From an uncultured Collinsella sp. (GTDB lineage: Bacteria; Actinomycetota; Coriobacteriia; Coriobacteriales; Coriobacteriaceae), in NCBI GenBank assembly GCA_900547655.1, contig URHQ01000001.1, positions 1 to 64,000 on the forward strand: a stretch of 64,000 nt of DNA. Direction: 5' to 3'. The notes below the pieces were generated by a model that worked only from the letters and a program-made list of their open reading frames with translations, searched no databases and was not told the origin of the DNA. A program made the position numbers and the translations under genes. Every line of letters starts with the position of its first letter. Within the stretch, counting starts at the first letter, position 1. Of the stretch, positions 10,169 to 18,485 are shown piece after piece.

Positions 10169-11767
10169 TTAGTTCTCCTCTGATCCAGAAACATCCGAAT
10201 GGTGCTTGGCCATGAACTGCTGCTTGAAGTCGCCGATGACGCGCAAGAGCTCAGCCTTGGTGTCATCATCGATCTTCTTGGCGCGAACCTTGTCGAGCAG
10301 CGAGCCAAAGCCATTGTCCATGTACTCGATGAGCTCGGCACGGAAAGGCAGCACGTCGGCGATCTCCAGGTCATCCAGGAAGCCCTCGTTGCCAGCGAAC
10401 AGCGTAACGATCTGCTCGCCAACCTCAAACGGCTTGTAACGCGGCTGCTTCAGGAGCTCGGTCATGCGGGCACCATGGGTCAGCTGCTTCTGAGTAGCCT
10501 CGTCGAGGTCGGAGCCGAACTGCGTAAAGCCGGCGAGCTCCTGGTACGAAGCGAGGTCCAGACGGAGGTTGCCGGCGACCTGCTTCATAGCCTTGGTCTG
10601 CGCGTCGCCACCGACGCGGGACACGGAAATGCCCACGTCGACTGCCGGGCGCTGGCCCTGGAAGAAGAGCTCGGACTGCAGGTAGATCTGACCATCGGTA
10701 ATGGAAATGACGTTGGTCGGAATGTAGGCCGAGACGTCGCCGTCCTGAGTCTCGATGATCGGCAGAGCCGTCATGGAGCCGTAACCGTTCTTCTTGGACA
10801 TCTTGACGGCACGCTCGAGCAGACGAGAGTGCAGGTAGAAGATGTCGCCAGGATAGGCCTCGCGTCCGGGCGGACGATGCAGCGTCAGCGACATCTGACG
10901 GTAGGCCACAGCCTGCTTGGACAGGTCGTCGTAGATGACGAGCACGTGGCCGCCGGGGTTGGTCTCGCTGGCGGGCTTGCCGTCCTCGCCGTTGTACATA
11001 AAGAACTCGCCGATAGCGGCACCGGCCATAGGCGCGATGTACTGCATAGGGGCGGAATCGGCAGCAGTGGCCGAAACGATGATGGTGTAGTCGAGCGCAC
11101 CGTGCTGAGCGAGGGTCTCGCGGATGTTGGCAACCGTGGAGGCCTTCTGGCCGATGGCAACATAGATGCAGACCATGCCCTTGCCGCGCTGATTGAGGAT
11201 AGCGTCGATGGCGATGGCGGTCTTACCGGTCTTACGGTCGCCGATGATGAGCTCACGCTGACCGCGGCCGATAGGCACCATGGAGTCGATAGCGAGCAGA
11301 CCGGTCTGAACCGGCTCGCACACCGGGGTACGATCGATGACGCCGGGAGCCTTGAACTCGATGGGGCGACGGTGCGTAGCGACGATGTCGCCCAGGCCGT
11401 CGATGGGCTGGCCGAGCGGATTGACGACGCGGCCGAGCATGGCACGGCTCACGGGGATATCCATAACGCGGCCAGTGGTGCGGCACTCGTCGCCTTCCTT
11501 GATGGAGTCGACGGCACCGAACAGAACGGCGCCGACCTCGTCACGGTCAAGGTTCTGGGCAAGGCCGAAGACGGTCTCACCGGTATCGGAGCTCTTGAAC
11601 TCCAGAAGCTCGCCTGCCATGGCGCTCTTGAGGCCGGAGACGCGCGCGATGCCGTCGCCTACCTCGTCGACCGTTGAAACCTCATGCGTATCGACCGTCG
11701 CGGAGAGGCTCGTGAGCTGCTCCTGCAGTTTCTTGGCGATATCCTGGGCATTGAGGGTTTCGGACAT
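10169..11767 (-). CDS. atpA: ATP synthase F1 alpha subunit
   Basis: The non-catalytic nucleotide-binding alpha subunit (532 residues). The P-loop GDRKTGKT is at about residues 176-183. [18 protein letters not shown] contains the arginine-finger region, and [21 protein letters not shown] is typical. The last 20 residues form a polar tail beyond the usual end. The start ATG overlaps the atpH stop by a base, so synthesis is probably coupled. Confidence 0.98.
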   Translation of the reverse strand: MSETLNAQDIAKKLQEQLTSLSATVDTHEVSTVDEVGDGIARVSGLKSAMAGELLEFKSSDTGETVFGLAQNLDRDEVGAVLFGAVDSIKEGDECRTTGRVMDIPVSRAMLGRVVNPLGQPIDGLGDIVATHRRPIEFKAPGVIDRTPVCEPVQTGLLAIDSMVPIGRGQRELIIGDRKTGKTAIAIDAILNQRGKGMVCIYVAIGQKASTVANIRETLAQHGALDYTIIVSATAADSAPMQYIAPMAGAAIGEFFMYNGEDGKPASETNPGGHVLVIYDDLSKQAVAYRQMSLTLHRPPGREAYPGDIFYLHSRLLERAVKMSKKNGYGSMTALPIIETQDGDVSAYIPTNVISITDGQIYLQSELFFQGQRPAVDVGISVSRVGGDAQTKAMKQVAGNLRLDLASYQELAGFTQFGSDLDEATQKQLTHGARMTELLKQPRYKPFEVGEQIVTLFAGNEGFLDDLEIADVLPFRAELIEYMDNGFGSLLDKVRAKKIDDDTKAELLRVIGDFKQQFMAKHHSDVSGSEEN

Positions 11768-12243
11768 TAGGCTTCACCTCCGTACGAATTAGCAGAGTTT
11801 GCGAGGGTCTCCTGCGCGATGCGCAGCTGCGTCTTGACGGAAATGTCACGACGCTCGCCGCGGGCCTCGAGCACCAGGCCGCCCACGATAGACGGGTCGA
11901 CCTGCTCGATAAGGAATACCTTGCGGCCGAAGTCCTGCTCGCATTTCTTAGTGATGGTTTGACGCAGCTCGTCGTCGAGCGGGATCGCCGTGGTGACGGT
12001 CACGCCCACTACATCCTCGTCTTCCTCGGCAACATACTTAAAGGCAGCTGCCACCTTGGGAAGAAGGTCGAGCTGGTCGCGCTTGGACATGGTGTCGAGC
12101 ACGGCGATGATCTCGGGGCTGGCAGAAGCCAGGCGCTCGATCATCTCGAGGTCCTCAAACACATGGTCCTCGGCCTTAGCGGCTTCCAGAAGGGAGCGCG
12201 CGTAGGTCTCGAGCACCTTGTCCTGATAGCGGCTAGTCGGCAT
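11767..12243 (-). CDS. atpH: ATP synthase F1 delta subunit
   Basis: The 158-residue delta subunit (OSCP type) links F1 to the b-subunit stator. It shows the N-terminal helical bundle ([18 protein letters not shown]) and the C-terminal [13 protein letters not shown] motif, here [26 protein letters not shown]. It is a little shorter than the common 175-180 residues. It overlaps atpF by 11 bp. Confidence 0.95.
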   Translation of the reverse strand: MPTSRYQDKVLETYARSLLEAAKAEDHVFEDLEMIERLASASPEIIAVLDTMSKRDQLDLLPKVAAAFKYVAEEDEDVVGVTVTTAIPLDDELRQTITKKCEQDFGRKVFLIEQVDPSIVGGLVLEARGERRDISVKTQLRIAQETLANSANSYGGEA

Positions 12244-12835
12244 TCAGGCTACCTGCTTCCTGGATGTAGCGCTCGATGAGCTTCTTCTGCTCGGCATCGT
12301 CCTCGAGTGCCTCGCCCACGATCTTGGTGGCGACGGCAACGGACAGGTCGGCGATGGAGCTCGCGGCACCGGCGTAAATGGACTTGCGCTCGTCCTCGAC
12401 GGTCGTATGGGCCTTGGCGATGATCTCCTCGGCCTCCTTGTGAGCAGCCTCGATGATACGGGCGCGCTCGGACTCGGCGTCCTTACGGGCCTCGAGAACG
12501 ATGTCGGCAGCCTGACGACGGGCGTCGGTGACGATCGAGTCGGACTCAGCGCGCTTGGCGATAGCCTCCTGCTTGGTCTTCTCGGCCTCGTCGAGGCTCT
12601 CCTCGATCTTCTTGCCGCGCTCCTCCATGGTTTTCATGATGCCCGGCAGGGCGACCTTGGCCAGCACGATCCAGATGATCAGGAAGGCGATAAGCGCCGG
12701 GATGAACTCCGCCATCTTAGGGATGAGGATGTCCGCACCGGCAGCGCCGTCCTCGGCGAACGCGGAAACCGGCATAAGCAGCGCGGCCGCGGACGCGGAG
12801 AGTGCGATCGCGCTCTTCTGGGATGAAAGATTCAT
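12233..12835 (-). CDS. atpF: ATP synthase Fo b subunit
   Basis: The peripheral-stalk b subunit (200 residues) has one membrane helix at about 43-65 (FIPALIAFLIIWIVLAKVALP), then the long charged coiled-coil arm characteristic of b. Unusually, about 28 residues precede the helix region and look like a cleavable signal peptide: a Lys, a hydrophobic stretch, then MPVSAFA followed by an acidic EDGA. Many b subunits begin directly with the membrane helix. The start at 12835 lies 15 bp after the atpE stop. The stop overlaps atpH by 11 bp. Confidence 0.95.
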   Translation of the reverse strand: MNLSSQKSAIALSASAAALLMPVSAFAEDGAAGADILIPKMAEFIPALIAFLIIWIVLAKVALPGIMKTMEERGKKIEESLDEAEKTKQEAIAKRAESDSIVTDARRQAADIVLEARKDAESERARIIEAAHKEAEEIIAKAHTTVEDERKSIYAGAASSIADLSVAVATKIVGEALEDDAEQKKLIERYIQEAGSLNAD

Positions 12836-12850
12836 ACTTGACGCTCCGTG

Positions 12851-13045
12851 CTATTTAACGATCAGCGCGACAACGAAGCCGATCAGAGCCAGAGCCTCGC
12901 CGAAGGCGGAGCCCATGATGAAGACGGTGAACACGCGGCCCTGGACCTCAGGCTGACGGGCCATAGCACCCGTAGCACCCAGAGCAGACAGGCCGATAGC
13001 AAGACCAGCACCGATAACACCGAGACCGTAACCGATAACTCCCAC
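12851..13045 (-). CDS. atpE: ATP synthase Fo c subunit
   Basis: The c-ring subunit, very short at 64 residues: two membrane helices joined by the polar loop ARQPE. Helix 1 carries the glycine-rich GLGVIGAGLAIGLSALGATG, and helix 2 carries the ion-binding Glu in GSAFGEALALIGFV. The sodium-ring signature (Gln in helix 1, Glu-Ser in helix 2) is absent: Ile replaces the Gln and Ala follows the Glu, so a proton-translocating ring is predicted. ATG 13045 is preceded by AGGAGG (spacing about 6), the strongest ribosome site in the operon, which suits the high copy number of c. Confidence 0.95.
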   Translation of the reverse strand: MGVIGYGLGVIGAGLAIGLSALGATGAMARQPEVQGRVFTVFIMGSAFGEALALIGFVVALIVK

Positions 13046-13169
13046 GATTCCTCCTTTGTCGTGCGTGTCTTATTTCACGCAGGATAACCTTTTTATAACT
13101 GCCGGGCTCCATGGGTACGGGCACCGGCGGTTTAACGAATTGCCTTACCTTTAAGGCGCGAACGGAAGA

Positions 13170-13973
13170 TTACTCCTCCTCCGCGACCTCCTCTGCCTCG
13201 GAGACATACACGGCGGTAAGGACCGTGAAGACGTAAGCCTGGATGGCGCCGACCACAAGCTCGATCGCATAGATCAGGATGAGGATGGCAAGCCAGGCCA
13301 GCGAAGGCAGGGCGCCGACGGCGTGGGCCGCGGAAACCTGCTGAAGCAGCGGCTGCATGAACATGCTCGCCATGATGGCGAACGAGCCCATGACCACGTG
13401 TCCTGCGAACATGTTGCAGAACAGACGGACGGCGAGCGTGATGAGGCGCAGGAAGGTCGAGAAAAGCTCGACGACCCACACGAGCACGTTCATCGGGAAG
13501 CTCACGCCCTGCGGGGCGAGGCTCTTGATGTAGCCGATCACGCCGTGAGCCTTGCATCCGTAGTAGATGAAGTACACGAAGGCGAAAATGGCGAGTGCGG
13601 CGGTGGAGCCGATTGCGCCGGTGCCGGGCTTCATTCCCGGGATCAGGCCGATCATGTTATTGATCAGGATGAACAGGAAAAGCGAGCACAGGAACGGGAA
13701 GTGCTTCTTCCAGTTCTCACCCACGACACCCTTGCCGATATCGTTCTCGACGTACTCGATGATGTACTCGAAACCGTTGACGAAGAAGCCCTTGGGAACC
13801 AGGGTCTGCTTCTTCTTGAACACGGCCAGGACGATCAGGAGCACGATCGTGGAGACGATCAGCCAAAACGAGTACTGCGTGATGCCGCAGCTCAGATCGC
13901 CCACGACAGGGGTGGAGCTGAACTCGCTGACCAGATGATTAATCTCATCAGGCAGCTTTTCAAAAATTTCCAC
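13170..13973 (-). CDS. atpB: ATP synthase Fo a subunit
   Basis: The 267-residue a subunit forms the proton half-channels next to the c-ring. Several membrane helices are visible (IVLLIVLAVF, FLCSLFLFILINNMIGLIPG, LAIFAFVYFIYYG, ILILIYAIELVVGAIQAYVFTVL). The essential arginine is in LAVRLFCNMFAGHVVMG. The N terminus faces outside and the C terminus is acidic. It lies 3 bp after atpI and 124 bp before atpE; I see no convincing terminator in that gap. Confidence 0.96.
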   Translation of the reverse strand: MEIFEKLPDEINHLVSEFSSTPVVGDLSCGITQYSFWLIVSTIVLLIVLAVFKKKQTLVPKGFFVNGFEYIIEYVENDIGKGVVGENWKKHFPFLCSLFLFILINNMIGLIPGMKPGTGAIGSTAALAIFAFVYFIYYGCKAHGVIGYIKSLAPQGVSFPMNVLVWVVELFSTFLRLITLAVRLFCNMFAGHVVMGSFAIMASMFMQPLLQQVSAAHAVGALPSLAWLAILILIYAIELVVGAIQAYVFTVLTAVYVSEAEEVAEEE

Positions 13974-13976
13974 GAC

Positions 13977-14288
13977 TTACCTTTCGACCTCATGAGGATC
14001 TCGCAGCGCCTTGGCGACGCGAACCGCGCAGGCGGCCATAAAGGCCACGAAGCCGATCGCCTCGCCCAGGAGGAACATGCGAAATGCCTCTCCGAACAAC
14101 ACAAACACAACCAAGGTAAAGACAAGCAACGCGATTGCCGAGACCGCGAGACTCACCATACCCTTGAGCATGTCCGCATTCTGCTTATCGTCAAGAACCG
14201 GCTTGAGCGTAAAGACAAAGGGAAGGAAGGCAATCGCGCCCGCGATGGCACCTGCAACGATAGCGAGCAGATCGGCTATCTGAAACAC
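13977..14288 (-). CDS. AtpI-like small membrane protein of the atp operon
   Basis: A small hydrophobic protein heading the atp operon, with four predicted membrane segments arranged in two hairpins. It matches the position and architecture of AtpI, which helps c-ring assembly in other bacteria. Sequence support is weak and no diagnostic motif is seen. The open frame reaches 14363 (TTG), but that codon lies inside a good promoter (TTGTAC, 16 bp, TACAAT; -10 at 14350-14355), so it cannot be translated from that promoter. I place the start at GTG 14288, where GAGGA lies 5 bases upstream. GTG 14300 is an alternative. Confidence 0.75.
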   Translation of the reverse strand: MFQIADLLAIVAGAIAGAIAFLPFVFTLKPVLDDKQNADMLKGMVSLAVSAIALLVFTLVVFVLFGEAFRMFLLGEAIGFVAFMAACAVRVAKALRDPHEVER

Positions 14289-14349
14289 TGGCGTCCTCAC
14301 TTTCCTTTTTAACGCCTTACAGAACAGTTCCCGCCAAACATTGGTGACT

Positions 14350-14377
14350 ATTGTACGAGCCAATCGCTAAAGTACAA
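14350..14377 (-). promoter_or_regulatory. Probable sigma-70 promoter of the atp operon
   Basis: On the minus strand, TTGTAC (14372-14377) and TACAAT (14350-14355) are separated by 16 bp, about 60 bp upstream of the proposed atpI start. It is the best promoter match in the 206-bp gap between upp and atpI. Confidence 0.65.
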
Positions 14378-14569
14378 CCGAAAAAGCATCGGTTAATACG
14401 CACCTGTTCGTTTTCTTAAGACCTTCTTTATGCCGCAGGTACGGTAATACGTTTTTCTCGAACCCTGCAGGGCAAAACGTCCGTTAACAGGAGTGCGCGT
14501 GGTCGTCTTTTGCTCGCCCGCGCGCACCATTTCTTCGTATTTTCGACGTTAGCCGGTATGGCCCAGAGA

Positions 14570-15217
14570 TTACAGCGTGCCGTAGATGCGGTCGCCGGCG
14601 TCGCCCAGGCCGGGAACGATGTAGGCAGCTTCGTTGAGATGGTCGTCGATGGCGCAGGTATAGATATGCACATCGGGGTCCTTCTCAGTCAGCGACTTGA
14701 GGCCCTCGGGGGCCGCGACGATGCACAGCATGCGGATGTCCTTGACACCGCGCTCGCGCAGGTAGCTGATGGCCATCTCGGCCGAACCGCCCGTGGCGAG
14801 CATGGGGTCGACGACCAGGCAGATGCGCTGGTCGATATCCTTGGGCATCTTGCAGTAATACTCGTGCGGCTCGTGGGTGACCTCGTCGCGCTCCATGCCG
14901 ATGTGGCCCACGCGAGCGGAGGGCACCAGGTCGAGGATGCCGTCGACCATGCCAAGGCCCGCACGCAGGATGGGCACGATGGCGAGTTTCTTGCCGGCGA
15001 GCTGCTTAAACGTTGCGGTGGTGATAGGGGTCTCGACTTCGACGTCTTCCATGGGCAGGTCGCGCATGGCCTCGTAGCCGTCAAAAAGCGCGAGTTCGCG
15101 CACGAGCTGGCGGAACTGGTTGGTGCCGGTGTTTTTGTCGCGCAGGATCGACAGCTTGTGCTGGACGAGCGGGTGATCGACAAGCGTCACACGGGACGTA
15201 TCGTAGGTGACGGTCAT
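14570..15217 (-). CDS. upp: Uracil phosphoribosyltransferase
   Basis: A 215-residue cytoplasmic pyrimidine-salvage enzyme converting uracil and PRPP to UMP. The PRPP-binding signature is [41 protein letters not shown] at the N terminus and the C-terminal [14 protein letters not shown] are typical of bacterial Upp. I place the start at ATG 15217, preceded by GAAAGGGG with good spacing; the 20 codons upstream are not conserved. It lies 123 bp downstream of glpK on the same strand and has no visible terminator. Confidence 0.97.
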   Translation of the reverse strand: MTVTYDTSRVTLVDHPLVQHKLSILRDKNTGTNQFRQLVRELALFDGYEAMRDLPMEDVEVETPITTATFKQLAGKKLAIVPILRAGLGMVDGILDLVPSARVGHIGMERDEVTHEPHEYYCKMPKDIDQRICLVVDPMLATGGSAEMAISYLRERGVKDIRMLCIVAAPEGLKSLTEKDPDVHIYTCAIDDHLNEAAYIVPGLGDAGDRIYGTL

Positions 15218-15340
15218 GGGTTGATTGCCCCTTTCGTTGCGGCCGCAAAACGGCCTTGCTGACAAGGCGCACAGCAATGTTGCCGCCGCACGCCATGCAT
15301 AAGTTTAGCGGTTTGTTGTATCGAGCAGCCCATCGCAGCC

Positions 15341-16882
15341 CTACTGTGCGGTACTGAGCGAGCGCTTGACTGCATCACGCCAGCCCGCAAGGTTTTGCTC
15401 GCGACGCTCGGCGGACATATAGGGAAGGAAGGTCCTAACGATCTGGGCATTTTGCTCCAGCTCTTCAAGGTCTTCCCAATAGCCGACGGCAAGACCCGCC
15501 AAGTACGCGGCACCGATTGCCGTGGTCTCCACCGTCTCGCATTGCAGCACGGGGATATCCAGCAGGTCAGCCTGGAATTGCATGATGAACTCGTTGCGCG
15601 AGGCACCGCCATCGACAGACAGGCGCTCAATCGAAAGCCCCACGTCCTGCTCCATGGCGCGCAGCACGTCGTAGCTCTGATATGCCATGGATTCGCAGGC
15701 GGCACGTACGATGGTCGCACGGCTCGAGGCGCCGGTCAGACCGCACACGATACCGCGGGCATGCGGGTCCCACCAGGGAGCACCCAAACCCGCAAAGGCG
15801 GGAACGAAGTAGCAGCCCTCGTTGTCGCTAATCGAAGCGGCGAGTTGTGCCGACTCGCTCACGCTCGAGATGATGCCCATGTTGTTGCGCAGCCAGTTCA
15901 TGGTTGAGCCGGCGGCAAAGATAGAACCCTCGAGCGCATAGCTGATCTTGCCGTCCGCGGCGATACCGATCGTGGAGACCAGACCGTTCTTGGATTCGAC
16001 GACCTCGTCGCCGGTGTTCATGAGCATAAAGCAACCCGTGCCATAGGTGTTTTTGGTCTGGCCGGGATGGAAGCAGCAGTGGCCGAACAGCGACGCCTGC
16101 TGATCGCCCGCCACGCCCATGATGGGCGGCATGTTGGTCATGATGTCGCTCGCGACGCGGCCGTAGTCGCCCGAGCTCCAACGAACCTCGGGCATCATGG
16201 AACGTGGAACGTCAAAGAGCGCCAGCAGGTCGTCGTCCCAATCGAGCGTATGGATATTAAAGAGCGCCGTGCGGCTGGCATTGGTGTAGTCGGTGGCAAA
16301 GACCTGACTGCCGGTGAGGTTGTAGATGAGCCAGGTGTCGATGGTGCCGAACATGAGGTCGCCCGCCGCCGCGCTCTCACGCGCACCGTCGACGTTGTCG
16401 AGGATCCACTGCACCTTGGAAGCCGAGAAATACGGATCGAGCGTGAGTCCCGTGCGGGAGCGCACCAGCTCTTCTGCGCCCCGCTCGACCAGCTCGTCGA
16501 TCAGAGGTGCGGTGCGACGGCATTGCCACACGATGGCGTTATAGATGGGTTGGCCGCTTATGCGGTCCCACACCACCGTGGTCTCGCGCTGGTTGGAGAT
16601 ACCGATGGCGGCGATGCGGTCAGAATGGATGCCGCTCTTAAACTGGACCTCCATCATCACGCCGATCTGGCTGGCAAGCACCTCCATGGGGTCTTGCTCT
16701 ATCCAACCGGGACGCGGGAAGCTGGTTTTGACGCTACGACGTGCCTGCGCGACGATGCAGCCGTACTCGTCGACGATGGTCGCAAGTACCGAGGTGGTGC
16801 CGCAGTCGAGCGCCATGATGTAGGAACCGCCAAAGTTAAACGAGGCATCTTCCATGCCCAGGCTGCCCAGATTCAACGACAT
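15341..16882 (-). CDS. glpK: Glycerol kinase
   Basis: A 513-residue FGGY-family kinase making glycerol 3-phosphate. ALDCGTTSVLATIVDEYG is the N-terminal phosphate loop. Further motifs are PGWIEQDP, ISNQRETTVVWDRISGQPIYNAIVWQCRR, GVAGDQQASLFGHCCFHPGQTKNTYGTGCF, AFAGLGAPWWDPHARG, and LSVDGGASRNEFIMQFQADLL near the end. These match glycerol kinase better than xylulokinase. About 18 residues precede the usual N terminus. GAAAGGTG lies upstream of ATG 16882. The tsaC-like gene ends 13 bp upstream, so the two are likely co-transcribed. No glpF or glpO is nearby. Confidence 0.93.
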   Translation of the reverse strand: MSLNLGSLGMEDASFNFGGSYIMALDCGTTSVLATIVDEYGCIVAQARRSVKTSFPRPGWIEQDPMEVLASQIGVMMEVQFKSGIHSDRIAAIGISNQRETTVVWDRISGQPIYNAIVWQCRRTAPLIDELVERGAEELVRSRTGLTLDPYFSASKVQWILDNVDGARESAAAGDLMFGTIDTWLIYNLTGSQVFATDYTNASRTALFNIHTLDWDDDLLALFDVPRSMMPEVRWSSGDYGRVASDIMTNMPPIMGVAGDQQASLFGHCCFHPGQTKNTYGTGCFMLMNTGDEVVESKNGLVSTIGIAADGKISYALEGSIFAAGSTMNWLRNNMGIISSVSESAQLAASISDNEGCYFVPAFAGLGAPWWDPHARGIVCGLTGASSRATIVRAACESMAYQSYDVLRAMEQDVGLSIERLSVDGGASRNEFIMQFQADLLDIPVLQCETVETTAIGAAYLAGLAVGYWEDLEELEQNAQIVRTFLPYMSAERREQNLAGWRDAVKRSLSTAQ

Positions 16883-16895
16883 CGCTTACACCTTT

Positions 16896-17639
16896 CTATT
16901 GCATCGGGTCGGACAGGACCCGTTCGATCTCTGATGCGGGAAGTGCGCCTTGGCGCAGGATCTGGAGCCCGCCGTGCTGGAACGACACGATGGTCGAGGC
17001 GTCGCGACACGGGGTCTCGCCGGCGTCGACGGCAACATCGACCCCCTCCAGGATGCGACCTTCGACGGCGGCAAAGCTTGCCGGCGAGGGCGCGCCGTGT
17101 GTGTTGGCGCTCGTGCAGGCAAGGGGACTGCCGCAGGCGCGGATGAGCGCTTGGACCACGGGAGAGGCCGAAGCGCGCAGGGCCACGGTGTCGTCGGCAG
17201 CACGCATAAAGGTCGGCACGCAGGGAGCCGCCTTGACCACGATAGTCAGGGCTCCCGGCCAGCATCGTCGCGCAAGTACGCGGGCATCTTCCGGGATATC
17301 CACGCCATAGCGGTCGAGCGCCTCGACGCCATCGACCAGCCAGGCGACCGTTTGGGTGAGCTTGCGCTGCTTGAGGGTAAAGATGCGGCGGTAGCCAGTA
17401 CCAAGCGCAGGGACCGCGGCGCCGTTAACGGTGGCATGCGGATCGCGCGGCCACAACAAGGATTCGCTTGTATCTTGGGGGACGGCATCGGAGAAGGCGT
17501 TGACTGCCACGGCGACACCGTAGACGGTCTCGGTCGGGATCAAGACCAGGCCGCCGCGGCCGAGCACCTCGGCCGCGCGCTCGACGGCAAGCCGATGCGG
17601 CTCGCGCGTTCCCTTGTATACCCGATAGACCGTCTGCAT
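16896..17639 (-). CDS. tsaC: L-threonylcarbamoyladenylate synthase (TsaC/Sua5 family)
   Basis: A 247-residue YrdC-domain protein that makes threonylcarbamoyl-AMP, the first step of t6A37 tRNA modification. It shows the conserved LVLIPTETVYGVAV near the N terminus, RCWPGALTIVVKA, RASASPVVQALIRACGSPLACTSANTHGAPSP (SAN loop), and a C-terminal ERVLSDPMQ. The length fits a YrdC domain without the Sua5 C-terminal domain. A loop of about 35 residues (residues 55-90) is longer than usual. It precedes glpK by 13 bp. Confidence 0.9.
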   Translation of the reverse strand: MQTVYRVYKGTREPHRLAVERAAEVLGRGGLVLIPTETVYGVAVAVNAFSDAVPQDTSESLLWPRDPHATVNGAAVPALGTGYRRIFTLKQRKLTQTVAWLVDGVEALDRYGVDIPEDARVLARRCWPGALTIVVKAAPCVPTFMRAADDTVALRASASPVVQALIRACGSPLACTSANTHGAPSPASFAAVEGRILEGVDVAVDAGETPCRDASTIVSFQHGGLQILRQGALPASEIERVLSDPMQ

Positions 17640-17773
17640 GTGTATGCCAGCCCCTTACGCTCTGGTGCAAGTTTGTTTACTGAGGGGCATTCTCGCACGA
17701 AACATTCAACCTATTTGCCCAGAGCGCATGTTGGTTTGGTGAGCGGCTTTAGTAGTCGGTGAAAGTGAGGGGG

Positions 17774-18220
17774 TTATTGAACTGCGACGAACTTCTTTGG
17801 CCTGCCGGCGTGGCGTTTTTGGGCGGCGTAGCGCTCGATGCTGTCTATCGTTATCATCCGACGGCCGTCGACGAGTTCAACATCGAGCTTTCCGGCTTTG
17901 ACCAGAGCGGTAATCCGTGGAGCGGAGACTTTGAGGTCCAGCGCTGCGTCTTTAAATGTTCGGCACGCCGCTTCCCGAGCGTCCTCGTGGTCGATTTCGA
18001 CTGAAAGGGCCACGACCTCGGCCGAGTGTTCGTACCCTGCCGGAGTCAAACCGTTGTTGAGGTCGTCGGCCAAAAACGCCATCAGCGCCTCGGTGGCATG
18101 GGCAATCGCTTCTTCGCGTGTATCGCCATCGGCAAAGGCGCCGGGAATCTGCGGGAAGCTGGCGCAGTAACCGTCGTCTTCTTTTATGAGAACGCAGTCA
18201 TAGGTAAATCGCTGCCTCAT
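17774..18220 (-). CDS. hicB: HicB-family antitoxin
   Basis: A 148-residue antitoxin of the HicAB type. The N-terminal half is the degenerate RNase-H-like HicB fold (YDCVLIKEDDGYCASFPQIPGAFADGDTREEAIAHATEAL). The C-terminal half is a DNA-binding region (SAPRITALVKAGKLDVELVDGRRMITIDSIERYAA), expected to bind the operator and repress the pair. I chose ATG 18220, which has GGAGG 4 bases before it, over 18265. It starts 12 bp after hicA and is co-transcribed with it, toxin first, as in most hicAB loci. Confidence 0.88.
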   Translation of the reverse strand: MRQRFTYDCVLIKEDDGYCASFPQIPGAFADGDTREEAIAHATEALMAFLADDLNNGLTPAGYEHSAEVVALSVEIDHEDAREAACRTFKDAALDLKVSAPRITALVKAGKLDVELVDGRRMITIDSIERYAAQKRHAGRPKKFVAVQ

Positions 18221-18231
18221 TTTGCCTCCAA

Positions 18232-18417
18232 CTACCATCCAGCTTGGCGACGAATACTTGCCCACGTGCCCTTCTTTGGTCGATCACCACCAGAGCCGTT
18301 CACGGTGACAACACGGTCACCAGAAACATACTTAGCATGACTACCGACTTGCGCGACCTTCACGAATCCATCGTGCTTGAGTAGGGCAATGATTTCCCGA
18401 AAGGTAGGAGGTTGCAT
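18232..18417 (-). CDS. hicA: HicA-family mRNA interferase toxin
   Basis: A 61-residue toxin with a double-stranded RNA-binding-like fold. The catalytic His lies in QVGSHAKY, and the C-terminal KKGTWASIRRQAG matches the KKGTLxSIxKQAG element of HicA. HicA proteins cleave mRNA until bound by HicB. It is the first gene of the pair, behind a palindromic operator and promoter. A GAAAGAGG ribosome site sits partly inside a small GGCCGA/TCGGCC inverted repeat, which may limit translation. Confidence 0.9.
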   Translation of the reverse strand: MQPPTFREIIALLKHDGFVKVAQVGSHAKYVSGDRVVTVNGSGGDRPKKGTWASIRRQAGW

Positions 18418-18441
18418 GGGCCGACCTCTTTCGGCCGTCCT

Positions 18442-18471
18442 AATTATAAACTACTTTATAATTTTTGCTAA
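18442..18471 (-). promoter_or_regulatory. hicAB promoter and palindromic operator
   Basis: AATTATAAA, a 4-bp centre and TTTATAATT form a perfect 9-bp inverted repeat (18442-18463). On the minus strand its distal arm contains TATAAT (18443-18448), with TTAGCA (18466-18471) 17 bp upstream as -35. Repressor binding here would cover the -10, the expected layout for HicB autoregulation. Confidence 0.75.
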
Positions 18472-18485
18472 CCAGTTAATGAATA

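Noticed and set aside
12851..13045. Sodium-dependent c-ring
   Set aside because: The Gln and Glu-Ser sodium ligands are not present; Ile and Glu-Ala occur instead.
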